Shown: piece by piece, positions 35,778 through 44,184 of the stretch
How the letters are laid out: every line of letters starts with the position of its first letter
Numbering within the stretch: position 1 is the first letter of the stretch
Assembly: GCA_019454045.1 (NCBI GenBank)
Contig: SKCR01035552.1
Span: 57,590-121,589 of the forward strand
DNA from: Zanthoxylum bungeanum
Lineage: Eukaryota; Streptophyta; Magnoliopsida; Sapindales; Rutaceae
Length of the DNA: 64,000 bases
Reading direction: 5' to 3'
The notes under the pieces: model-generated
The model's input: only the letters and a program-made list of their open reading frames with translations
Database searches by the model: none
Told to the model about the DNA's origin: nothing
Program-made: the position numbers and the translations under genes

Positions 35778-36431
35778 TTAAAGGTTAAGATCCAGATTAA
35801 TTCGACGCCTCTTACCACGATCATCCTCAGACCAATTTATTTTTGATAGGATAGGGTCAACTTGTGGTTCATAGGCTATAAGTTGGTCTATCAGATCCGG
35901 AGCAAGTCTGGCAGTGAAGAGGAGGTCTTTCATGGGTTTTGACACGAACCCATTTCTCCGAGCATCATCAAGAAACACACAAAGAAAATCATAAAATCCA
36001 TCAATGTTGAGTAGTCCAATTGGTTTCTGGTGTATGTTCAGGTTCGCCCAAGATAGTACAATAAAAATTTCCTCCAATGTACCCAATCCACCTGGCAAAG
36101 CAATAAAAGCATCAGCACGGTTAATCATTTCTACCAAACGTTCAGACATACCTGATACGATCAGTTCCTCTCCGTTTGATGATCCAATAAGATTTGCCTC
36201 TGCCAAGGGTTTTGGGACGATTCCCAAAACGTGACTGCCTCCTTCCTGTACCGCTTTTGAAACGATCCCCATAAGTCCAAGATTTCCTCCGCCATATATT
36301 AGGTGCATATTTCTTGCAGCTAAAACTCGACCCAATTCCTGTGCTGCTTCTATGTATTGTGGTTTAGTACCAACAGTACTACCACAAAACACACAAATGT
36401 TTTCAACTCGTCTTCTTGAAGTGGCTTCCAT
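35778..36431 (-). CDS. LOG-type cytokinin riboside 5'-monophosphate phosphoribohydrolase carried by G2
   Basis: The 217-aa product belongs to the LOG (lysine-decarboxylase-like Rossmann) family, which hydrolyses cytokinin nucleotides to free active base plus ribose 5-phosphate in the cytosol and nucleus. Visible motifs: CVFCGS (13-18), YGGGNLGLMG (46-55), catalytic-type R98, and PGGLGTLEE (113-121) with E121. Length equals the family norm. I chose the ATG at 36431 because family similarity starts there; an in-frame ATG at 36536 would add 35 unrelated residues. The gene has no introns, whereas plant LOG genes have several, so it looks retro-copied. Oddities: Leu for the plant-typical Tyr in PGGYGT, and a C-terminal tail with KRRR (207-210) and LDLNL (213-217, EAR-like). 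It lies 262 bp after the cysteine-cluster ORF on the same strand and upstream of the polypurine tract, so it is element cargo. Confidence 0.9.
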   Translation of the reverse strand: MEATSRRRVENICVFCGSTVGTKPQYIEAAQELGRVLAARNMHLIYGGGNLGLMGIVSKAVQEGGSHVLGIVPKPLAEANLIGSSNGEELIVSGMSERLVEMINRADAFIALPGGLGTLEEIFIVLSWANLNIHQKPIGLLNIDGFYDFLCVFLDDARRNGFVSKPMKDLLFTARLAPDLIDQLIAYEPQVDPILSKINWSEDDRGKRRRINLDLNL

Positions 36432-36604
36432 TTTTTTATGTATTTCTTTCTTTTCTTTTTGACTCTGGATGACTTCAAAGGTGCAATGATGAGTTGAATT
36501 TATAATACCTGAAAAGGGTGAGTAAAAATAGCACAAGTATCTTCCAAAGGACGATTAGTAGCAAAATAGTAAAATAGATCGTGATAGTCAAAAAGATCTG
36601 GATC

Positions 36605-36606
36605 CT
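36605..36606 (-). promoter_or_regulatory. Candidate 3' splice site upstream of LOG
   Basis: The minus strand has a long T-rich tract (TTTTGTTGTTTTCTTTTATT) then TTCCGACAG. The AG is at 36606-36605, 174 bp before the LOG ATG. A second TTTTCAG lies near 36510. Splicing from the leader donor (42697) would bring LOG near the 5' end of a subgenomic mRNA. This is inferred from sequence only. Confidence 0.45.
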
Positions 36607-36693
36607 GTCGGAAGAAATAAAAGAAAACAACAAAACAAATCACAATTATTAGAAAAGGACAAAGAGATAAAAAATCTACAGCTTGATTAACGT

Positions 36694-37242
36694 CTATGCG
36701 TCAGGGACAAGCTTCCCATCCAATTTTCTTATAAATTGGCAAACAGGGTCTTTTTTAGTCAGATTCCCAAGACTTAACTGTTGACTTTCTTTTTGAAATT
36801 GTGTATGTAATCTGCGAAATTCTATGTGAACATATCCACTGGGATGCGTCTCAAGAGTCGAAGATATATCATCTAAAGACTCCTTACTCAAGCCATCCCT
36901 AATGAATTTAATTTTGTCTTCGCGATTATCAGACACCATTCCTAAAGAACGACAACGAGTGTTGCAATTCCAACGTGCACATTTGTAACAAACACCCATT
37001 TGCTTAGCTCTTCGTTTCTTTGCATAGGTGCTTCTTCCAAAACCAGGCAAGTGTGAAATAAAAGAGTCAGAAGATTCACCTGCCAATCGGACTCGTGCTT
37101 CAATTACCCAACGAATGTCATTGGGAACACCATAGATTGTCAGTAACCTCATCCGTTCTAAGCGAGCTTTGTAGACTTTCATCAGAGATTTTTGAGGGAG
37201 AGAAGGAAATTGCTTGTGAAGATTTGAGAGAGCTTCGTCCAT
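36694..37242 (-). CDS. Accessory ORF: basic protein with cysteine cluster, carlavirus-CRP-like arrangement
   Basis: The 182-aa product begins MDEALSN; I prefer the ATG at 37242 because a splice acceptor lies 17 bp upstream, though an in-frame ATG exists at 37275. Seen: a charged N-terminal half, a basic block GRSTYAKKRRAK (69-80), then C85-x2-C88-x4-C93-x3-C97, and an acidic/polar tail. The GRSxYAxxRRA block directly before a small Cys cluster recalls the cysteine-rich nucleic-acid-binding proteins of carlaviruses and relatives, which act as silencing suppressors or transcriptional regulators and enter the nucleus. The Cys spacing differs, so homology is unproven. It is not an Athila-type env-like protein that I can recognise: no membrane segment or signal peptide is visible. 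Binding of RNA or DNA is the likeliest role. Confidence 0.75.
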   Translation of the reverse strand: MDEALSNLHKQFPSLPQKSLMKVYKARLERMRLLTIYGVPNDIRWVIEARVRLAGESSDSFISHLPGFGRSTYAKKRRAKQMGVCYKCARWNCNTRCRSLGMVSDNREDKIKFIRDGLSKESLDDISSTLETHPSGYVHIEFRRLHTQFQKESQQLSLGNLTKKDPVCQFIRKLDGKLVPDA

Positions 37243-37258
37243 CTTGAAATGACTTAAT

Positions 37259-37260
37259 CT
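37259..37260 (-). promoter_or_regulatory. Candidate 3' splice site upstream of the cysteine-cluster ORF
   Basis: The minus strand reads TTTAGTTTTTGCAG, with AG at 37260-37259 and the ATG 17 bases further on at 37242. It is well placed for a spliced subgenomic mRNA, as proposed for env-like ORFs of Athila elements. Inference from sequence only. Confidence 0.45.
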
Positions 37261-37381
37261 GCAAAAACTAAACACACAAAATTAAATCACACCAAATCAC
37301 AATATATACAAAAATTGCATGGGTTGCCTCCCTGCGAGCGCTAAGTTTAAAGTCGTCAGCTAGACGTGACTTCCTGAACGT

Positions 37382-38623
37382 TTATGCTGGATTGGAAAGT
37401 GTGACACTTTCTTTTTGTCGCTCAAATGATTCTCCCCAGTAGTGCTTGACACGCTGACTGTTAACTTTGAATGTGTTGTTTGTTTTGGGATCCAGTAACT
37501 CAACAGCTCCATATGGTAAAACCTGAGTGATCAAAAATGGTCCTGACCACCTAGATTTCAGCTTTCCAGGGAAAAGTTTTAATCTCGAGTTGTACAACAA
37601 CACCTGCTGCCTTGGTTCTAACTGTCTGTGCACTATTTTTCGGTCATGCCATTTTTTGGTCTTTTCTTTGTATAATTTGGCATTGTCATAAGCCTGTAGG
37701 CGAAATTCCTCCAATTCATTGAGTTGGTGAAGTCTTTTTTCTCCTGCAGCTTGTGAGTCAAAATTTAACTTCTTCAGTGCCCAATACGCCTTGTGTTCAA
37801 GCTCAACTGGCAGATGGCATGCTTTCCCAAACACCAATTGATATGGAGACATACCAATGGGTGTCTTGTAAGCTGTTCTGTAGGCCCATAATGCATCATC
37901 TAGTTTTGTAGACCAGTCCCTCCTTGTTGATCCAACGGTTCTTTCTAGGATTCTTTTGATCTCCCTGTTTGAAACTTCAACTTGTCCATTTGACTGTGGA
38001 TGGTAAGCTGTGGCAACTTTGTGAGTAACTCCGTATTTGGATAGGAGTGCATCGAAGTATTTGTTGCAGAAATGAGAGCCACCATCGCTGATGATTGCTC
38101 GAGGTGTTCCAAACCGAGTGAAAATGTTCTTTTTCAGGAATTTGATCACCACTTTGGAATCATTGGATGGCAGTGCAATTGCCTCAACCCATTTGGAGAC
38201 GTAATCTACAGCAACCAGAATGTACAGGTTCCCAAATGATGGAACAAAGGGTCCCATGAAATCAATACCCCATACATCGAATATTTCCACTTCTAGAATA
38301 TTTTGCAACGGTCCTTCGTTTCTCCTTGAAATATTCCCTGTTCTCTGGCACCTGTCACATTGAGAAGCAAAAAGATAAGCGTCTTTGAAAAGTGTGGGCC
38401 AGAACAAACCTGATTGAAGGACTTTGGCTGCAGTTTTGTTTCCACTGAAGTGTCCGCCGTATGGTGATGAATGACAGTGTTGTAAAACACTGTTGACTTC
38501 CTCCTGTGGTACACACCGTCTCAATAATTGATCAGCACAGCGTTTAAACAGGTACGGTTCATCCCAGACATAGTGCTTGACTTCTTTGAAAAACTTCTTC
38601 CGTTGCTGAGTTGTCCATTCCAA
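37382..38623 (-). CDS. G2 integrase, open reading frame
   Basis: The 413-codon frame encodes the gypsy integrase: zinc-binding H51, H58, C89, C92, and catalytic D121, D180, E216 with the canonical 35-residue D-E spacing, then the C-terminal DNA-binding domain ending near SQRVKHYW. It inserts the cDNA into the chromosome. It is part of the pol polyprotein; its apparent start methionine is internal, since the frame upstream (RNase H) ends at 38638 after a frame change near 38640. No stop or missing key residue occurs in the integrase. A motif GGGAGGCAACCCA (minus strand, near 37320-37332) follows in the 139-bp gap before the next ORF. Confidence 0.93.
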
Positions 38624-38637
38624 CGGCCATTTTCCTG

Positions 38638-39294
38638 TTACAATATAATTAACATAGTCAGCATACCAAGGACTTCTTGTTGTTTTATGGAAAACAGTTG
38701 TTCATCTGGAAAAGTTTCTTTGATTATCAGTTCTTTGTCAGCTGTTTCTCCATTTTCAGCCTCGATAAGTGATCTGCCACCTGGTTTTCTGTTCCTTTCT
38801 GTTCGAATCTCCACGTCGAATTCTTGCAAAAGAAGTATCCAACGGATCAATCTGGGTTTGGCATCTTTCTTTGTGATCAGGTATTTGATGGCTGAATGAT
38901 CTGTGTAAACCACCACTTTGGGACCCAGCAGATAGGAGCGGAATTTGTCAAAAGCGTACACAACTGCTAGCAACTCCTTTTCAGTGGTTGTGTAGTTGAG
39001 TTGAGCTTCATTCAGAGTTCTGCTGGAGTAGTAAATGGTGTGGAAAATCTTTGCTTTGCGTTGTCCCAAAACTGCACCTACAGCAAAATCACTAGCATCA
39101 CACATTACCTCAAATGGAAGGGTCCAATCTGGTGCTACAATGATGGGGGCAGAAATCAGCTTCTGTTTTAAGATCTTGAAAGCTTCCTGGCATTCTTTGG
39201 TGAAGTTGAAAGGCACATCTTTTCTAGAAGATTGCAAAGAGGTTTGGCAATCTGGAAAAGTCTTTGAATCTCCTGTAAAAACCTGCATGTCCAA
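38638..39294 (-). pseudogene. G2 pol fragment: RNase H domain
   Basis: This 218-codon frame contains the gypsy RNase H, which degrades RNA in RNA-DNA hybrids during reverse transcription. Seen: D in [12 protein letters not shown] in [13 protein letters not shown] and D in [12 protein letters not shown], so the acidic residues are kept. It begins after a frame change near 39230 within the RT connection (first ~28 residues out of frame) and ends after a frame change near 38645. It is not translatable as part of a continuous pol in this copy. Confidence 0.88.
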
Positions 39295-40397
39295 GAAAAC
39301 TCCGAAGTCCTTTTACAGATGTTGGTGGAGGTAGTTCTCAATTGTCTCAATCTTTGCTTTGTCTACCTCGATTCCCTTTTGTGAAATCCGGTGTCCAAGA
39401 ACAATACCTTCTTGTACCATGAAATGGCATTTCTCCCAATTGAGTACCAGGTTTGTATCTTCGCACTTTGTAATACCTGTTCCAAATTTTTCAAACAATG
39501 GTCAAAAGAATCTCCAAAACAAGAAAAATCATCCATAAAAACATCCATACTCTGCTCCAGCATATCTGAAAAGATGGCCATCATGCAACGCTGAAAAGTG
39601 GCAGGGGCATTACATAATCCAAATGGCATCCTGCGAAAAGCAAAAGTACCATAGGGACATGTAAAAGTAGTTTTCTCCTGGTCTTCTGGTGCATGGCAAT
39701 CTGATTGTACCTGAATATCCATCAAGAAAACAATAGAATTCATGTCCTGCCAGTCTGTCTAACATCTGGTCAATGAATGGCAGCGGAAAATGGTCCTTTC
39801 TCGTGGCTTTGTTCAGCTTCCTGTAATCCATACATACTCTCCATCCAGTCACCGTTCTTGTTGGAATCAGCTCGTTCTTTTCATTTGTGACAACAGTATT
39901 CCTCCTTTCTTTGGTACACACTGCATAGGACTTACCCAAGTACTGTCTGAGATGGGGTAAATGATACCAGCATCCAACCATTTGATAATTTCTTTCTTCA
40001 CCACTTCTTCATGATAGGATTGAGTCTCCGTTGATGCTACTGTTGGTTTGTATTCATCATTCATCAGAATTTTGTGCATGCAGAATGATGGACTAATGCC
40101 TCGAATGTCAGCTATAGTCCAGCCAATGGCTCTTTTGTGTTCTCGTAACACTCTCAGTAGTTTTTCTTCCTGCTCCAATGTTAGTGAAGATGAAATAATA
40201 ACAGGTAATTCAGAAGAGTTTCCAAGAAAAGCATACCTGAGATGGCTCGGCAGAAACTTTAGTTCCAGCTTGCGGTGGTTCTTCAATCGAAGGTTTGATT
40301 CGATCTTTCTTTGGCAATTCCAAGCTTTCAACTGGTGGTGTAACTTTGAATCGGAATGGTTTGTCAAGGAAGTTGATATATTCCAAGATTTCAGCAT
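39295..40397 (-). pseudogene. G2 pol fragment: reverse transcriptase, multiply frameshifted
   Basis: RT segments follow one another in changing frames: the N-terminal part (39867-40397, with WLDAGIIYPI and WVSPMQCVPKKGG), the fingers/palm (39610-39981, RVCMDYRKLN and FPLPFIDQMLDRLAG), the active site FMDDF (39363-39743), and the thumb (39313-39498, GIVLGHRIS). I see frame changes near 39905, 39705, 39480 and 39310. The FMDDF form is usual in Athila elements. RT function is lost in this copy. Confidence 0.88.
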
Positions 40398-40673
40398 CTA
40401 GCCGCTATCAGTCATATTGTTGATGCAAGCTTCAAGTGTGTCTGTGGAATTTGACTCAGTATTCTGAACAATTTTATCAACTACATCAATTCTGAAGCAT
40501 TCTTCTTCTTCCTTTTCATCGCTTGGAAAATTCATGGCTTGGAAAACATTAAAGGTCACTTCTTGGTCCTGCACTTTCATGGTTAGTTCTCCTTTTTGCA
40601 CATCAATTACAGTTTTACCTGTAGCCAAAAATGGTCTCCCAAGAATGATAGGTACTTCTTTGTCTTCTTCCAT
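40398..40673 (-). pseudogene. G2 pol fragment: end of protease and protease-RT linker
   Basis: The 91-codon frame begins at MEEDKEVPIILGRPFLATG, the C-terminal part of the retropepsin, and continues into the linker, ending at a stop at 40398. It continues the gag-protease frame after a one-base loss near 40685. Confidence 0.8.
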
Positions 40674-42616
40674 GTCAAGGATGATGAATCAGCTGGAAGG
40701 ATGAGTTTGTCAACTTTAACCAGCACATTTTCCACGACTCCTCTCGGAAATGCGAGTGTTCGATCAGCAAGTTGCAAAGATACTGAGGTAGGCATTGCTT
40801 CTCCAATTTGCAATTTCCTGTAAATAGAAAAAGGCATAAAATTAACACTGGCACCTAAATCACATAAAGCCTTACCAATGTAATGTTCTCCAATGGTGCA
40901 AGGAACTGTGAAACTGCCAGGATCTTTCAACTTTGGGGGAAGTTTCCTCTGAATGATGGCGCTGCATTCTTCTGTCAAAGCTACTGTTTCGTAGTCTCCC
41001 AATCTCCGTTTTCGTGAAAGAATATCTTTCATGAATTTGACATAACTGGGCATTTGTTCCAAGGCTTCTGCAAATGGTATGTTAATGTGCAGCTTTTTGA
41101 AAATCTCCAAGAAACGAGCAAACTGTTTGTCCAGTTTGTTTTTCTGAAGACGTTGAGGAAAAGGTGGTGGTGGAGTGATCTGTTCTGGTACTTTTTCCTT
41201 TGCTTCTTTTTCTCCCATCTGTGGAACTGCATCTTTTGGAACTTCCTCAGTAGCTGTTTTGACTCCAACATCTTTGTTGATCTCAGTACCACTCTTTAAG
41301 GTAATGGCTTGACATTGCTCCTTCCCTCGGTTTCTTGGATTTGGTTCTGTGTTGCTGGGAAGATTGCCTGGTGGTCTGTAACTCTGAGCATTGGCCAGTT
41401 GTCCGATTTGATTCTCCAGTGCTTTGATGGAAGCTGATTGGCTCTGAATCATGGCTTCATATCTTTTTAATTGGGCTAACATCTCTGCCATCACTGGTTC
41501 ATTTGTCTGCTCCTGGCCTTTGTTCTGTTGTTGGAATCCAGGTGGATAGTTCCGCTGTTGGCCTGAATTGTTGCTCCATGAAAGATTAGGATGATTCCTC
41601 CACCCTGGGTTGTAGGTGTTGGAATATGGATTGTTCCCCTGTCTATTGAAATTGTTGACATAGTTCACCGTTTCTTCAAATTGGTGTGGTTCTGGTGCTC
41701 CTCCATATGGTGAACTTGTGGATCCAGTGGTGCTTTGAGTGTTGAGAGTCTCCATAAATTTGCATATCTGGTCCAGCTTGGTGTTGACTGCTGTATTAGC
41801 TCCAACTTCATATATTCCTGCAATTCTTTGAATCAGACTTCTTTCTGTTGGCCACAAGGAGTTGTTGTTGGCCATTTCTTCAATTAAGTCCCAAGCTTGA
41901 TCTTCTCCTTTTGCCATCAAGGCTCCTCCAGCAGCAGCATCAATTGTGGTTCTCATTATTCCAGAAAGTCCATTGTAGAATGTTTGGACTTGAAGCCATT
42001 TTGGAATTTCATGGTGTGGACATTTCCGGAGTAAATCTCTATACCTTTCCCATGCTTCGTACAAGGATTCTGAATCTTGCTGCACAAAGGATGTGATGTC
42101 ATTTCTCAGCTTTCCGGTTCTGGCTGGTGGAAAGTATTTTGCAAGAAATTTGGTGGCAAGAGTGTTCCATGTTGTGATAGACCCTGCTGGTAATGAATGT
42201 AGCCACGCTTTAGCTCTATCCTTCAAGGAGTATGGGAAAACACGCAGTCTCATTGCTTCTTCGGCATCTCGGTTGTAATTGAAGGTGCCACAAACTTCCA
42301 GGAAGTTGCTGATGTGGGCATTAGGATCTTCGGTTGCATTTCCTCCAAACTGAACTGACTGCTGAATCATTTGAATGCAAGTTTTGATGTCTCCTGCATT
42401 TGCTGGTAATGGAGGAAGTACAATGCATGAAATGAGTCTGTCAACCAACGGAATGGTTCTGTCTCGAATGGGGATTGGTGGTGCGACCTCCAAAGGTTCA
42501 GGTTCCATGTTGACTAAAGCTTCTTGTGCTTCTCGCCTTTCCCTTCTCAACTGTCTGATAGTTCTTTCAATTTCTGGGTCGAGTGGTCGGAGTTCAAAGC
42601 TTCTGGTTCGTCTCAT
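40607..42616 (-). CDS. G2 gag-protease
   Basis: The frame starts at MRRTRSFELR (ATG at 42616; the upstream in-frame ATG at 42682 would add hydrophobic residues read from intron-like leader). It encodes the Athila-type gag (block from PHISNFLEVC-like through RNDITSFVQQD, EAWERYRDLLRKCPHHEIP and WLQVQTFYNGL), a Q/N-rich and proline-rich middle, then the retropepsin with DLGAS. About 670 codons; the last ~25 are out of frame after a one-base deletion near 40685. Gag forms the particle, and protease processes it. A splice-acceptor-like TTTCAG (42632) lies 15 bp upstream of the chosen ATG. Confidence 0.9.
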   Translation of the reverse strand: MRRTRSFELRPLDPEIERTIRQLRRERREAQEALVNMEPEPLEVAPPIPIRDRTIPLVDRLISCIVLPPLPANAGDIKTCIQMIQQSVQFGGNATEDPNAHISNFLEVCGTFNYNRDAEEAMRLRVFPYSLKDRAKAWLHSLPAGSITTWNTLATKFLAKYFPPARTGKLRNDITSFVQQDSESLYEAWERYRDLLRKCPHHEIPKWLQVQTFYNGLSGIMRTTIDAAAGGALMAKGEDQAWDLIEEMANNNSLWPTERSLIQRIAGIYEVGANTAVNTKLDQICKFMETLNTQSTTGSTSSPYGGAPEPHQFEETVNYVNNFNRQGNNPYSNTYNPGWRNHPNLSWSNNSGQQRNYPPGFQQQNKGQEQTNEPVMAEMLAQLKRYEAMIQSQSASIKALENQIGQLANAQSYRPPGNLPSNTEPNPRNRGKEQCQAITLKSGTEINKDVGVKTATEEVPKDAVPQMGEKEAKEKVPEQITPPPPFPQRLQKNKLDKQFARFLEIFKKLHINIPFAEALEQMPSYVKFMKDILSRKRRLGDYETVALTEECSAIIQRKLPPKLKDPGSFTVPCTIGEHYIGKALCDLGASVNFMPFSIYRKLQIGEAMPTSVSLQLADRTLAFPRGVVENVLVKVDKLILPADSSSLTWKKTKKYLSFLGDHFWLQVKL

Positions 42617-42694
42617 GAAGTGTCTAAGAACCTGAAATACAAGAAAACAAAAATAATAAGTAAAAAGAAAAATTAGATACAAGTAACAAATCTA

Positions 42695-42697
42695 ACC
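42695..42697 (-). promoter_or_regulatory. Candidate 5' splice site in G2 leader
   Basis: The minus strand reads ACAG/GTTAGA, with the exon ending at 42697, between the primer site and gag. It could feed the acceptors at 42632, 37259 and 36605. The first of these would make an intron of only about 65 bp, near the plant minimum. Inference. Confidence 0.35.
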
Positions 42698-42725
42698 TGT
42701 AAACTAATAATAAAAGATAACTAAG

Positions 42726-42743
42726 TCCCCGGCAACGGCGCCA
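42726..42743 (-). other. Primer binding site, tRNA-Asp type (G2)
   Basis: The plus strand reads TCCCCGGCAACGGCGCCA, which is the 3' end of plant tRNA-Asp including CCA. The minus strand is therefore its complement, placed 6 bp inside the 5' LTR. This is the primer typical of Athila-like elements. Confidence 0.93.
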
Positions 42744-43653
42744 AAAACTTGACCGGCGTAAACACACACGTATAACGCAAGCGTACGTATCGTTCAAGTA
42801 GTATAAAAAGTATCGATCCCACGAGGACTTAAAACCTTTTTGTTATCAATTTATTGGCCAAATAATTACCAGTATCTAACAAGTTGTTGATTGATTGGAA
42901 TGGCAATGATTTTAAATTTAAAGACAAATAACTGAAATTGCTTAAAAGTGGATTTAAAGAAATTCAATATTAAAAACTATCCAGGGTTGTGATTTATTTC
43001 AATAATATTTAAAAGATGAAGTAGTTATTTTATAGTTGGGTAAAATATCAATTTATTAACCTGGACACTAACTTATGTAAAAGCCTCTTCCGATGGTCAA
43101 TTACAAATACCAGTATAACCAATTGAACCATATTCCTATGTCAACCACTTACCTGGATTCATTAAGTCTAAGTTCCAATTATGGCTACCCCCGCCCTACA
43201 GGTATATTCCTATCCTGTAAGGAAATCTATTAAAAGGGTTATCTATCCTTAAGGAAGATCGTGGGCTATTGAGTCTAAGGTTTTAAACTTAAAATCCCTA
43301 TGTCTAGTTCATTTTAAGTTTACCTAATCAATTTAATTAATGGCCAGTTAATTAAAGAGCTTTAAGATTAAGTCTCAATAAATAAATCTTTAAATTACCC
43401 AAATTATAATTTAACCCTTATAAACCAGTTTAATTGAAATTCATCACAACCCTAGATAACTGACTTAGCTACGATACATAACTAGGGCTAAAAACTTAAA
43501 AGACTTAAAATAAAATTGCATAAAGTAAATGTAGTAAAACAACTGCTGAAAGTGAAATAAAATAAAATTGCTAAGGTAAAAAGGAATTACTTCTACTATA
43601 TACTAATTAGATTTCTCCCATAATATAATATAAATTTTGCAAAACATTTTCAT

Positions 43654-43860
43654 CCAGCCATATAGGCGGTATTTTGATTAGTTTAAAAACAACCAGCCAT
43701 AAAGGCGGAATCATTTTAAAAGTAACCAGCCATAAAGGCGGAACATCAAAATAAACCAGCCATAAAGGCGGATCTTAAATTATACCAGCCATAAAGGCGG
43801 AACAGAAAATAAACCAGCCATAAAGGCGGAATTTAAATTAAACCAGCCATATAGGCGGAA
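43654..43860 (-). repeat. Seven interspersed copies of a 17-bp core in the G2 5' LTR
   Basis: The core CCAGCCATAAAGGCGGA (ATATAGG in the first and last) occurs seven times with spacers of different sequence and slightly different length, unlike the uniform array in the 3' LTR. Only the core is kept. Confidence 0.9.
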
Positions 43861-44174
43861 TATAAATTTAATTAATCACCGACCAATCTGGCGGTATCCT
43901 GATTAATTAAATTTAAAACTTGAATATATTATAATAATGGGAGAATTATCTAAAAAGTAATAGTAAAAGAATTACCTTTTACCTTAACAGAAGGAAGTTA
44001 CCTCCACATAATGAGTAGTAAAAACTGTAAAATAAAGAAAGTAAAATATTATTATTACAGAACTTGGTTGAAAATTACAAAAACTAAATAAAAAGAGCTT
44101 AGAGAGAGAGAAACTCCCTAATTACATAGGATTTGGGAGAGGAAATGGTACACCAAAAACTGAAATCTCGCCCT

Positions 44175-44184
44175 CTATTTATAG
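44175..44184 (-). promoter_or_regulatory. TATA box of G2 5' LTR
   Basis: The minus strand reads CTATAAATAG, at the same place as 33676-33685 in the other LTR. This copy would drive the element's genomic and subgenomic RNAs. Confidence 0.75.

Noticed and set aside
36694..37242. Possible ribosomal protein S14-like or gag zinc knuckle identity for the cysteine-cluster ORF
   Set aside because: The Cys spacing lacks the His of a CCHC knuckle, and the flanking residues do not follow the ribosomal family. The virus-like layout fits better, though unproven.
35778..37275. Reading LOG and its neighbour as ordinary host genes flanked by transposons
   Set aside because: They lie on the element's sense strand between its integrase and its polypurine tract, within the two LTRs, and LOG has no introns. 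No other host sequence separates them from the element.
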